Shown here piece by piece: positions 51,767-59,289 of a stretch of DNA of 64,000 nt. Each line of letters starts with the position of its first letter. The stretch's first letter is position 1. The notes under the pieces are model-generated. The model saw only the letters and a program-made list of their open reading frames with translations. It was not told the origin of the DNA and did not search any database. Source of the stretch: Clostridium sp. (lineage in GTDB: Bacteria > Cyanobacteriota > Vampirovibrionia > Gastranaerophilales > Gastranaerophilaceae); NCBI GenBank assembly GCA_018362895.1, contig JAHALR010000003.1, forward strand, positions 1 through 64,000, in the 5' to 3' direction. The translations under genes were made by a program, and so were the position numbers.

Positions 51767-51813
51767 CCATGACATGGTTTTGGCGTTTTTGTATCATGCA
51801 AACCATGTCATGG
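51767..51813. repeat. Double palindrome / inverted repeat
   Basis: CCATGACATGGTTT (51767-51780) is the exact reverse complement of AAACCATGTCATGG (51800-51813), with a 19-nt spacer. Each arm also contains an 11-bp self-palindrome (CCATG-A-CATGG and CCATG-T-CATGG). It could form one long hairpin or two small ones, or bind two dimers of a regulator. Confidence 0.7.
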
Positions 51814-51906
51814 CACATGTTTTCATGCATTTTGAAAAAATTTAAGAAATGTAAATTTTTGTCAAAAATTTTTCTAAGACCCTGAAATTAACGTAAATTA
51901 ACATAT

Positions 51907-51935
51907 TTGAATTGATATATGAAATAGTCTATATT
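51907..51935 (+). promoter_or_regulatory. Promoter of the fliF-fliG-fliH-fliI run
   Basis: -35 TTGAAT (51907-51912), 17-bp spacer, -10 TATATT (51930-51935). It leads to a leader of about 55 nt before the TTG start of fliF. No sigma-54 GG-N10-GC box or sigma-28 box was seen. Confidence 0.55.
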
Positions 51936-51996
51936 TTTAATATAGGTAAATAGTAAGTAAATTTTGTAAAAGTAAAATTTAGGCAAAGGGGAAAAG

Positions 51997-53577
51997 TTGG
52001 AGACAAATTATTTTAAGCTGTTTATAGATGATTTGACAAAACTGTGGAACGGCTTAGAAATGGGTCAAAAGTTCGGTATAGTGGTTTTGAGTGCAGTCAC
52101 TCTTGTTGTGGCTTCATTCTTCATAATGAAATCATTAGAACCAAATTGGTCTGTTTTATATTCTGATTTGTCACCCCAGGATGCTGCTGCTGTTTCTGAA
52201 AGTTTGAAAAAGAGCGGATATCCTTTTAAATTAAGCTCTGATAAAAAATCTGTTATGGTTCCTGCCGAAATGCAAGATGAATTGAGAATTTTTGTTGCTG
52301 AAAATGACTTGATTCAGGATTCCTCTCCCGGTTTCGAGCTTTTGGATGATATGCAGCTCGGATCGACGGATTTTAAAAATAAACTTACAAAACAAAGAAT
52401 TTATCAGGGTGAATTAACCCGATCAATTGAAAGAATGAGCGGTGTCAGAAAAGCAAGAGTTCAAATAGCGGACCCGGAACGTTCCGTTTTTCAGGAACGT
52501 GATGAGGCACCTACTGCTTCTGTTATGTTGATTCTTGAACCGGGATACAAATTAAAAACAAGTCAAGTTAAGGCAATAAAGAATCTTGTTGCTTATGCTA
52601 TACCCAGATTAACACCGGAAAAGGTCTTTTTAACCGATCAATCCGGTAATAATCTTTCAGATGAAATAGAAAAAAACTCAAACGATATTGAAACTTACAA
52701 AACAAATTTTGAAAATCAAACAGCAAAAAAAGTTCAGTCTGTTCTTGATAAAATTGTAGGTTCAGATAATGCTTCTGTGCAGGTCAGTGCTGATATTGAC
52801 TTTAATTCTACACGTTCAACAATAGAAAGTTATACTCCGGTCGGTGATACTCAGCAAGGAGTTTTAACTTCATCTCAGACTGAAACAGAAAACTACGACA
52901 ATCCATATCCGAATCAGCCAGGTGTTCAAACAGGTTCGAATAATCCTCCTCCTGTTAATACACAAACAGGTCAAAACAAAAATCTTAATTATCAAAAACA
53001 AAAAACAGCTGCAAACTATGCTGTTTCAAAAGAGGTAAAACAGATAGTTTATGCTCCCGGTTCTGTTAAAAGAATGACAATTGCAGTTGCTGTAAACAAA
53101 ATTTTGACAACTCAGGAAAAAGAAGAACTGGAAAAACTGATTGTTTCTGCAAGTGGTGCTGATTTAGACAGAGGCGACCTGATTAATGTAACCAGCCTTG
53201 AATTTTCTGCTAATGATCAAAATAAAGCAATGGAAGATCATGAGGCCAAGGCAATTCAGCAGGAAAGAACACAGGAAATTGTTGTTAACAAGCTTGTTCC
53301 AATGCTGGTTATCTTGATTCTCGGTCTTGTTGCTTTGTTTGTATTCCGTTCTTTATTTGGTAAAACAACAAAGGATGATGAATGGGATGAAGGTTTTCAG
53401 GAGCAACAACAGCAAATTACAGATAATCTTATTGAAAAATTTGAAGTTGAATCATTGCCTCAAATAGAAGCAAAACTTAACCCCGAGCTTGATAAGCTCA
53501 AAACTGATTTGACAGATACAATAATGGCTGATCCTTCAGAGGCGGCTAAGATACTTATTTCATATATTAAGGACTAA
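51997..53577 (+). CDS. fliF: Flagellar MS-ring protein FliF
   Basis: The 526-residue inner-membrane protein has a first helix at about 27-47, then the ring-building motif domains: LYSDLSPQDAAAVSESLKKS, VMVPAEMQDELRIFVAENDL, LTKQRIYQGELTRSIERMSG, VRKARVQIADPERSVFQERD and TASVMLILEPGYKL. A Gln/Asn/Pro-rich linker and a second helix near 432-452 follow, with a C-terminal tail that binds FliG. It forms the base of the flagellar motor. The start is a TTG with AAAGGGG upstream. It is the first gene of the run; fliE is not seen upstream. Confidence 0.95.
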   Translation: METNYFKLFIDDLTKLWNGLEMGQKFGIVVLSAVTLVVASFFIMKSLEPNWSVLYSDLSPQDAAAVSESLKKSGYPFKLSSDKKSVMVPAEMQDELRIFVAENDLIQDSSPGFELLDDMQLGSTDFKNKLTKQRIYQGELTRSIERMSGVRKARVQIADPERSVFQERDEAPTASVMLILEPGYKLKTSQVKAIKNLVAYAIPRLTPEKVFLTDQSGNNLSDEIEKNSNDIETYKTNFENQTAKKVQSVLDKIVGSDNASVQVSADIDFNSTRSTIESYTPVGDTQQGVLTSSQTETENYDNPYPNQPGVQTGSNNPPPVNTQTGQNKNLNYQKQKTAANYAVSKEVKQIVYAPGSVKRMTIAVAVNKILTTQEKEELEKLIVSASGADLDRGDLINVTSLEFSANDQNKAMEDHEAKAIQQERTQEIVVNKLVPMLVILILGLVALFVFRSLFGKTTKDDEWDEGFQEQQQQITDNLIEKFEVESLPQIEAKLNPELDKLKTDLTDTIMADPSEAAKILISYIKD

Positions 53578-53582
53578 TTAAA

Positions 53583-54605
53583 ATGGCAGAGTTAACTTAT
53601 GAAGCTATGACCCAGAGACAGAAAGTTGCTGCATTGCTGATAGCACTAGGTCCGAGCACGGCTTCTGAGATTTTAAAAAACATTAAAGATGATGAAATGC
53701 TGGAACAAATTACATTTGATATTGCCAGCTTGAATAAAGTTCCTACTGAAATTTTAAATCAAGTATTGGAGGAATTTCATTCCCTTTTTTTAGCAAGTGA
53801 TTATCTTGCTTCGGGCGGTACAAATTATGCAAGAACTCTTCTTGAAAAAGCATACGGTCCGGAACAAGCTCAGAATATGCTTGGCAGACTTGTTAATCTG
53901 CTCACAACAAATCCTTTTCAATTTTTTAATGATGCTGACCCCTCTCAGCTTGCTACTTCTTTTCAGAATGAAAATCCACAGTTGATAGCATTGATTCTTG
54001 CTTATTTAAAGCCGGAAAGCTCAGCTAAAGTGTTGAACAGTCTTCCTGCTGAAGTTCAAGCTCAGGTTGCATTTAAAATTGCGGATATGAATTCTACAAA
54101 TCCTGAAATTATTTCTGAAATAGAAAAAATAGTAGAAGGCAAATTTTCTTCTGTTGTTGCTCAAGACTTTTCTAAAGCAGGCGGTGTAGGTGCTCTGGCT
54201 AACATATTGAACCGTTCTGACCGTGCAACCGAAAAAAATGTTCTTGAATATTTGGAAATGAAAAATCTTGAGCTTGCTGAAGGTGTAAGAGAACTTATGT
54301 TTGTATTTGAGGATATTGTGAATCTAAAAGATAATGCTATTCAAAGAATTATCAGGGAAGTTGAAACAAAAGATCTTGCGATTTCTTTAAAAGGTGTTCG
54401 TGAAGAAATTAAAGAAAAAATATACAGCAATATGTCAGAACGTGCTCAGGCAATGTTGAAAGAAGAACTTGAATATATGGGACCTGTCAGAGCTAAAGAA
54501 GTTCAAGAAAAACAAACAAAAATTGTTGGCATCATCAGGGCATTGGAATCTGCGGGTGAGATTGTTATAACCAGAGATACAGCTGAGGACGAATACATTG
54601 AGTAG
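53583..54605 (+). CDS. fliG: Flagellar motor switch protein FliG
   Basis: The 340-residue rotor protein shows the N-domain that binds FliF (TQRQKVAALLIALGPSTASE), the middle ARM-like domain (ENPQLIALILAYLKPESSAK, LPAEVQAQVAFKIA) and the C-domain with charged torque residues (LMFVFEDIVNLKDNAIQRII, DLAISLKGVREEIKEKIYSN, GPVRAKEVQEKQTKIV). It switches rotation direction and transfers torque. It is 5 bp after fliF and overlaps fliH by 8 bp. Confidence 0.95.
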   Translation: MAELTYEAMTQRQKVAALLIALGPSTASEILKNIKDDEMLEQITFDIASLNKVPTEILNQVLEEFHSLFLASDYLASGGTNYARTLLEKAYGPEQAQNMLGRLVNLLTTNPFQFFNDADPSQLATSFQNENPQLIALILAYLKPESSAKVLNSLPAEVQAQVAFKIADMNSTNPEIISEIEKIVEGKFSSVVAQDFSKAGGVGALANILNRSDRATEKNVLEYLEMKNLELAEGVRELMFVFEDIVNLKDNAIQRIIREVETKDLAISLKGVREEIKEKIYSNMSERAQAMLKEELEYMGPVRAKEVQEKQTKIVGIIRALESAGEIVITRDTAEDEYIE

Positions 54606-55389
54606 AATTCATGGTGACAAGATAAATCTCGGTTCTTCTTTTATTTTGAGTGCTGAAGGCAAATCAGATTTAAATAAAGAAATTGTTGATGCAAAGATGA
54701 TTGCTGATTCTATTATTGCGGATGCTAAAAAGCAGGCTGCTGCTACAATGGCACAAGCAGAAAATCAGGCAGCACAAATAGTTCAAAGTGCAAAAGCAAA
54801 AGCTGAAACCTCTATGGACGAAGTTACAGCCGAAGCAAAAAAACAAGGCTATGCTGAGGGCTATGAAGACGGGAAAGAAAAAATTACAACGGAATTAGAG
54901 AATAAAGTTTACAACGTTGATAATTTTGCAAAAAGCAAATTTGAAATTAAAAATCGAATTATAAAATCTTTGCACCTTGATATTCTTGATTTGGTGCTGG
55001 ATATTTCGGAAAAAGTTTGTAAAGTTCAAATGCAAAATAATAGAGAAGTTTTAAGCAAAGTTGTTGCAAATGCAATTTCTCAACTTAAGGAAAAGGAACA
55101 AGTTACGATTGTTGTGCATCCTGAAATGGCACAGAAAATCTATGATATTTCTGACGAACTGAAGGAAGCTGTTCACAATCTTCAATCAATTAAAATTATT
55201 GAAGACAATTCAATTTCTCCTGATGGAACGATTGTAGAATCTGTTGGTTCAAGAGTAGATGCCAGAGTTAGTGCACAAATTGAACAAATTGCTCAAAAAT
55301 TAATGACAGAATTGAACTCTACACCTGAAATAGAACTTTCAAGAGAACTTGATGATGTAGACGGTATGAACGATAACGCAGATGATTAA
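54598..55389 (+). CDS. fliH: Flagellar export regulator FliH
   Basis: The 263-residue protein has an Ala/Gln-rich helical N-half (ADSIIADAKKQAAATMAQ, QAAQIVQSAKAKAE), KKQGYAEGYEDGKEKI, and a FliH/V-ATPase-E-like C-domain (RIIKSLHLDILDLVLDISEK, VTIVVHPEMAQKIYD, GTIVESVGSRVDARVSAQIE). It holds the FliI ATPase at the export gate. The start is a TTG inside the end of fliG with GAGGAC upstream. The stop overlaps fliI by 8 bp. Assignment rests on domain pattern and position. Confidence 0.88.
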   Translation: MSRIHGDKINLGSSFILSAEGKSDLNKEIVDAKMIADSIIADAKKQAAATMAQAENQAAQIVQSAKAKAETSMDEVTAEAKKQGYAEGYEDGKEKITTELENKVYNVDNFAKSKFEIKNRIIKSLHLDILDLVLDISEKVCKVQMQNNREVLSKVVANAISQLKEKEQVTIVVHPEMAQKIYDISDELKEAVHNLQSIKIIEDNSISPDGTIVESVGSRVDARVSAQIEQIAQKLMTELNSTPEIELSRELDDVDGMNDNADD

Positions 55390-56701
55390 CCTGACGAGAT
55401 ATAGAAATATTATTAATGAAACTAATCCTATTCAAGAAGTAGGCAAGGTAATTCAGATTATCGGTTTGATAATCGAAGCTGATGGTCCTAAAGCGAGCAT
55501 AGGAGATTTGTGTTACATATATAATAAACTTGATGCTGAACCTATCTGGGCTGAGGTTGTAGGTTTTAAAACATCAAAAATTCTTCTTATGCCGCTGGGT
55601 TCGATGGAAGGATTGATGCCAGGTGCTGTTGTTATTAACACCGGCTCATCTATGCAGATAAAAGTTGGACCTCAGTTGTTGGGAAGAGTGTTAGACGGTT
55701 TGGGCCGTCCTATTGACAATCTTGGCGAAATAAATTCACAGTCTTTGTATTCTACACAAGCAGAAATTATAAATCCGCTTAACAGACAGCTGATTCGTAC
55801 ACCTTTATCTTTGGGAATTCGTGCCATAGACGGGTTTATTACAGCAGGCAAGGGGCAAAGGCTTGGTGTTTTTGCCGGTTCAGGTGTAGGTAAATCTACC
55901 ACTCTTGCTATGATGGCAAAAAATACAAACGCTGATTTAAACGTCATTGCGCTGATAGGTGAACGTGGCAGAGAGGTTCGTGAGTTTATTGAATCTACTC
56001 TTGGACCTGAGGGCATGAAACGTTCTATTGTGGTTGTTGCTACTTCTGAACAACCTTCGCTTGTTAAAATTAAGGCAGGTTTTGTTGCAACAGCGATAGC
56101 TGAATATTTCAGAGATCAGGGAAAAGATGTGTTGTTTATGCTGGATAGTGTTACACGTATAGCCATGGCTCAACGTGAAGTAGGTCTTGCTGTTGGTGAA
56201 CCTCCCGCCACAAGAGGTTATACGCCGTCTGTATTTGCTTTGATGCCAAAACTTTTGGAACGAGCCGGAAGCAATGAATATGGTACAATTACGGGACTTT
56301 ATACAGTACTTGTTGAGGGGGATGATTTTAACGAGCCTATCTCCGATACAGCGAGAAGTATCCTTGACGGTCACATTATGCTTTCTCGTGAACTTGCACA
56401 CAAAAACCATTATCCTGCTGTGGATGTTTTGCAAAGTGTCAGCAGGGTTATGAAAGAAGTTACGAGCAAAGAACATGTCAGTGCTGCCGGAAAAATCAGA
56501 ACTCTTCTGGCTGGTTATAAGAAAAACGAAGATTTGATTAATATAGGTGCATATGTTTCAGGTGCTGATCCTGTTACTGATCAGGCGATAAAATATATGC
56601 CGATGATTAATGAGTTTTTGCAGCAGAAAGTTGATGAAAAAACTACTTATGATGAAACAATAAAAAAACTCTTGTCTCTTGGCGGTTCAATAGCGATTTA
56701 A
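55382..56701 (+). CDS. fliI: Flagellum-specific export ATPase FliI
   Basis: The 439-residue F1-beta-like ATPase drives type III export of flagellar parts. Motifs are GPQLLGRVLDGLGRPIDN, TPLSLGIRAIDGFITAGKGQ, Walker A FAGSGVGKSTTLAMM, ALIGERGREVREFIE, Walker B VLFMLDSVTRIAMAQREVGL, GEPPATRGYTPSVFALMP and ILDGHIMLSRELA. The catalytic Glu of GERGREV is present. It overlaps fliH by 8 bp and is the last gene; fliJ is not seen after it, and a hairpin follows. Confidence 0.96.
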   Translation: MINLTRYRNIINETNPIQEVGKVIQIIGLIIEADGPKASIGDLCYIYNKLDAEPIWAEVVGFKTSKILLMPLGSMEGLMPGAVVINTGSSMQIKVGPQLLGRVLDGLGRPIDNLGEINSQSLYSTQAEIINPLNRQLIRTPLSLGIRAIDGFITAGKGQRLGVFAGSGVGKSTTLAMMAKNTNADLNVIALIGERGREVREFIESTLGPEGMKRSIVVVATSEQPSLVKIKAGFVATAIAEYFRDQGKDVLFMLDSVTRIAMAQREVGLAVGEPPATRGYTPSVFALMPKLLERAGSNEYGTITGLYTVLVEGDDFNEPISDTARSILDGHIMLSRELAHKNHYPAVDVLQSVSRVMKEVTSKEHVSAAGKIRTLLAGYKKNEDLINIGAYVSGADPVTDQAIKYMPMINEFLQQKVDEKTTYDETIKKLLSLGGSIAI

Positions 56702-56744
56702 GAAGACTGCGCTGTGCTTGCACAAATATTGTCGATTTTTTGGC

Positions 56745-56777
56745 AAAAAAAAGCTGTTGAATTAGGGGTTCAACAGC
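56745..56777 (-). terminator. Terminator of the receiver gene, inside a larger two-way repeat
   Basis: GCTGTTGAA (56753-56761) and TTCAACAGC (56769-56777) form a 9-bp stem with a 7-nt loop and eight Ts on the minus strand (56745-56752 complement). An outer pair AGACTGCGCTG (56704-56714) and CAGCACAGTCT (56774-56784) matches with one mismatch and may help to stop fliI transcripts from the other side. Confidence 0.8.
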
Positions 56778-56809
56778 ACAGTCTAAACAGGGATGATAAA
56801 ATAAATTTT

Positions 56810-57214
56810 TTATATATTTTGTAAGTTTGTAGTGGCATATGGATATGAAATTGTTTTTGGTGTACGTCCATGAAGAATTTCAGGAAGTTCATCCAGAGAA
56901 TTAATGAAGGTTAAGGATTTGTCATTCATCATTCTCAAAGTTTTTTGTTCTGGTTTTGCATTTGTGATAATAACGTGAATGGGGAAATATTCGGAGAATT
57001 TTTCAATTGTTGATGCAATTACAAAATTGTATAAATCAGCATCAATAATTACATAAGATATGCCGGCAATTTCTAGATATCTTTCAGCTGATTCTATTTC
57101 GCCAACCGAGAAAATATTTTTTTCTGATATACCTGCTTCAAGACATTTTTCTGTCAATTCTGAAAGAGCTTTGATATCATCTTCTATTAAAAGTATGGAT
57201 GTTTTATTTATCAT
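56810..57214 (-). CDS. Stand-alone response-regulator receiver domain protein
   Basis: The 134-residue protein has a receiver-type fold: TSILLIEDDIKALSELTEKC (acidic pair at the first strand), SYVIIDADLYNFV (phospho-acceptor Asp on strand 3) and IHVIITNAKPEQ (Lys of strand 5). No output domain is present. It may pass phosphate to other proteins or bind a motor part. The Thr/Ser at strand 4 is not obvious (IITN), so signalling may be atypical. ATG 57214 has GGATTAGAG upstream. A strong terminator follows. Confidence 0.75.
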   Translation of the reverse strand: MINKTSILLIEDDIKALSELTEKCLEAGISEKNIFSVGEIESAERYLEIAGISYVIIDADLYNFVIASTIEKFSEYFPIHVIITNAKPEQKTLRMMNDKSLTFINSLDELPEILHGRTPKTISYPYATTNLQNI

Positions 57215-57373
57215 TTTCTCTAATCCTCTGTACAATTTTTCTATCGAAAAATAAAATATTTTCTTTACAACCAAAGTAGGAATATCCTCCAAATGATGTA
57301 GTTTAAAAACGAGTTAGGGTGGAAGGCCTTGTGGGTAATAGACAAATATAATACGGGTTTTTAAAATGATGAC

Positions 57374-58732
57374 ATGAAACGAATTGTTATTATTGGCGGT
57401 GTAGCCGCAGGACCAAAGATTGCGGCAAAATTGCTCAGAACTGATTGTGATTGTCAAATAGATTTATATACAGATGAAAATCTGATTTCTTACTCTGCAT
57501 GCGGTTTACCTTATTTTATAGAAGGTCTGATAGAGGATCCTAACAGACTTATCGTCAGAAGACCTGAACAATTTGAAGAACAAGGTGCTCATATACATTT
57601 GAATAAAAGATGTATAAAAATAATTCCTGATGAACATAAAATAATTATTCTGGATATAAATACGAAAAATATACAGGAAGTGGAATACGATAAACTGGCT
57701 ATTTGTACAGGTGCAAGACCAATTGTACCTTCAATTAAAAATATAGATTTGAAGAATATTTTCACAGTTCGCACAATAGATGATGGAATTAAAATTCGCG
57801 AGAAAATGAGACAGTCAAAAAAAGCTGTGATTGTTGGAGGTGGATATATAGGAATTGAAATGCTTGAGGCACTTTATCTCAATGGTCTTGAAGTTAACAT
57901 GATAGAAATGAATCAGCATATTTTACCCATATTTGATCCTGAAATCAGCGATCTTATTGAAAAAGAAATATTACGAATAAGCCAGGGTAAAGTCAAAATT
58001 ATAACAAATGATGCGGTAGTTTCTTTCATGGGTGAGGAACAGGTTGAAAAAGTTGTGACAGCAAAAGGGCAAATAATTGATGCTGACCTTGTGATAGTTG
58101 CTGTTGGTGTTACTCCGAATACGGAAATTGCCAAAGAAGCAGGAATAGAATTGGGTGTCAGCAATGCAATACGTGTAAATAACAGAATGCAAACTTCTGC
58201 TGTGGATATTTATGCTGCCGGTGATTGTATTGAGAATTTCCATTTGGTTTCTCGAAACTATGCATGGATTCCTCTTGGTTCTTCAGCAAACAAGGAAGGA
58301 AGATGTGCTGCTATAAATATTGCAGGTGGTTATGATGCTTTTCCGGGTGTTTTGGGTTCTGCTGTGACAAGATATGATGGATTTACTATGTCATTGACAG
58401 GTCTTACTGAAACTGAAGCAAAAAAATATGGATTTGATGTAATTTCTTCCACCATGACTAAAAAGGATAAAGCAGGTTATATGCCTGAAGCTGAAAATAT
58501 TACTATAAAATTGGTGGTTGATAGAAGAATGCGAAAAATTTTGGGGGCGCAGGCTATTGGCAGTGGTGATGCTGATAAAAGAATAAATACTGTGGCTTCT
58601 GCCATTCAGGCAGGTCAGACTGTGGATGAATTTTTACATCTTGATATGACTTATGCTCCACCATATTCGACGGCAGTTGATCCACTATTGTCAGCGGCAC
58701 TTGTTATCAATAATCAAATATACAAAGCATAA
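57374..58732 (+). CDS. FAD-dependent NAD(P)H oxidoreductase, CoA-disulfide reductase / NADH oxidase family
   Basis: The 452-residue flavoprotein has the FAD-binding start RIVIIGGVAAGPKIAAKLLR, the single redox Cys43 in SYSACGLPYFIEGLI, the NAD-binding AVIVGGGYIGIEMLEAL, the second FAD site VDIYAAGDC and a dimerisation domain (AQAIGSGDADKRINTVASAI, YAPPYSTAVDP). One Cys in SxxCGLPY fits CoA-disulfide reductase or NADH oxidase/peroxidase. It could give oxygen or disulfide tolerance to an anaerobe. A -10 TATAAT lies at 57347-57352. A clear terminator follows. Confidence 0.88.
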   Translation: MKRIVIIGGVAAGPKIAAKLLRTDCDCQIDLYTDENLISYSACGLPYFIEGLIEDPNRLIVRRPEQFEEQGAHIHLNKRCIKIIPDEHKIIILDINTKNIQEVEYDKLAICTGARPIVPSIKNIDLKNIFTVRTIDDGIKIREKMRQSKKAVIVGGGYIGIEMLEALYLNGLEVNMIEMNQHILPIFDPEISDLIEKEILRISQGKVKIITNDAVVSFMGEEQVEKVVTAKGQIIDADLVIVAVGVTPNTEIAKEAGIELGVSNAIRVNNRMQTSAVDIYAAGDCIENFHLVSRNYAWIPLGSSANKEGRCAAINIAGGYDAFPGVLGSAVTRYDGFTMSLTGLTETEAKKYGFDVISSTMTKKDKAGYMPEAENITIKLVVDRRMRKILGAQAIGSGDADKRINTVASAIQAGQTVDEFLHLDMTYAPPYSTAVDPLLSAALVINNQIYKA

Positions 58733-58762
58733 AAAACAGCTTCATATGAAGCTGTTTTTTTG
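58731..58762 (+). terminator. Terminator after the oxidoreductase gene
   Basis: AAACAGCTTC (58734-58743) and GAAGCTGTTT (58748-58757) are a perfect 10-bp stem with an ATAT loop, followed by a T run. The A run before it makes it usable from both sides. Confidence 0.88.
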
Positions 58763-58802
58763 TTTCCCCAAATCTAGTATTGCCTTAAATGTTTGTGTTT
58801 TC

Positions 58803-58862
58803 CTCTATTAGTCCGTTTTGTCTTTATTAGCCTTTGTGTTTTGAAGTTTTCTCTATTAGTCC
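58803..58862. repeat. Short direct repeats in the oxidoreductase-RHH gap
   Basis: CTCTATTAGTCC occurs at 58803-58814 and again at 58851-58862, with a degenerate copy TCTTTATTAGCC at 58821-58832. TTTGTGTTTT also recurs nearby. The 182-bp gap holds no gene. Meaning unknown; spacing (18 and 30 bp) is irregular, so it is not a CRISPR. Confidence 0.5.
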
Positions 58863-58914
58863 AGTTAGCCGTTTGTTTTAATTTCCCCAATTGTCAGCTT
58901 TGCTTTGATTTATT

Positions 58915-59103
58915 TTAGTCAAGCAGTGCTTCTAAGATGCTTGCATTTTTTGCTGCCAGTGAATTTTCTCTGACTTTTTGTTTATGAATATAAGTTCTGA
59001 GCGCTTCTCTGATAAGTTCGCTTCGTGTGCGATTTTCTGTTTCAGCTACTCCATCAATTTTGTTTAAAAATTCTTCGGGCATTGAAATTAAAACTCTTGC
59101 CAT
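58915..59103 (-). CDS. Ribbon-helix-helix (CopG/MetJ-type) DNA-binding protein, orphan
   Basis: The 62-residue protein has the RHH fold: a beta-strand ARVLISMPEEFLNKIDG and two helices ENRTRSELIREALRTYIHKQ. Such proteins are often antitoxins of type II toxin-antitoxin pairs or small repressors. No toxin ORF lies next to it, since the downstream 180 bp are noncoding and upstream is noncoding. The start at ATG 59103 has GGAGG upstream; a TTG further up is part of that site. A hairpin at 59154-59169 lies before the gene. Confidence 0.8.
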   Translation of the reverse strand: MARVLISMPEEFLNKIDGVAETENRTRSELIREALRTYIHKQKVRENSLAAKNASILEALLD

Positions 59104-59153
59104 TGTTGATTCCTCCAATATAAATTCTGTAATCTCTTTTGTGGTGTGGGTTT

Positions 59154-59169
59154 GGAGTTGTTTAACTCC
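59154..59169. promoter_or_regulatory. Inverted repeat upstream of the RHH gene (possible operator)
   Basis: GGAGTT (59154-59159) and AACTCC (59164-59169) form a 6-bp palindrome with a 4-nt spacer, about 50 bp before the RHH start codon. RHH proteins commonly bind such repeats in their own promoters; this is inference only. Confidence 0.35.
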
Positions 59170-59289
59170 TTACTCTTATATAAAGTATTTTTTCTATAAT
59201 TAATTGCTAAAAATTATCTACAAAATATATACTAAAAGATAAAAATCACAAAATACAAGCATTTTCAGGTTTACAAAACTTAATAATTG

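Larger units (their letters stand above)
51590..51996. other. 407-bp region without a convincing gene, upstream of fliF
   Basis: Left part (51590-51766): nothing recognised. The middle holds a large self-complementary repeat (51767-51813). The right part is AT-rich with the fliF promoter and a palindrome CTATATT-TTT-AATATAG (51929-51945) overlapping the -10. The open frames here are short, and each overlaps the inverted repeat. Confidence 0.5.

Noticed and set aside
51590..51775. Minus-strand ORF of 61 residues directly before the 98-residue Cys-cluster gene
   Set aside because: It begins inside the inverted repeat, has no ribosome site and shows no domain pattern.
51628..51885. Plus-strand ORF of 85 residues in the fliF upstream gap
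   Set aside because: No ribosome site, Phe/Leu/Trp-heavy composition, and it runs straight through the inverted repeat.
55937..56476. Long minus-strand ORF (179 residues) opposite fliI
   Set aside because: Antisense to a clearly identified gene; His/Arg/Cys-rich composition typical of a shadow frame.
58803..58862. Possible mini-CRISPR array
   Set aside because: Repeat unit only 12 bp, spacing irregular, and no cas genes nearby.
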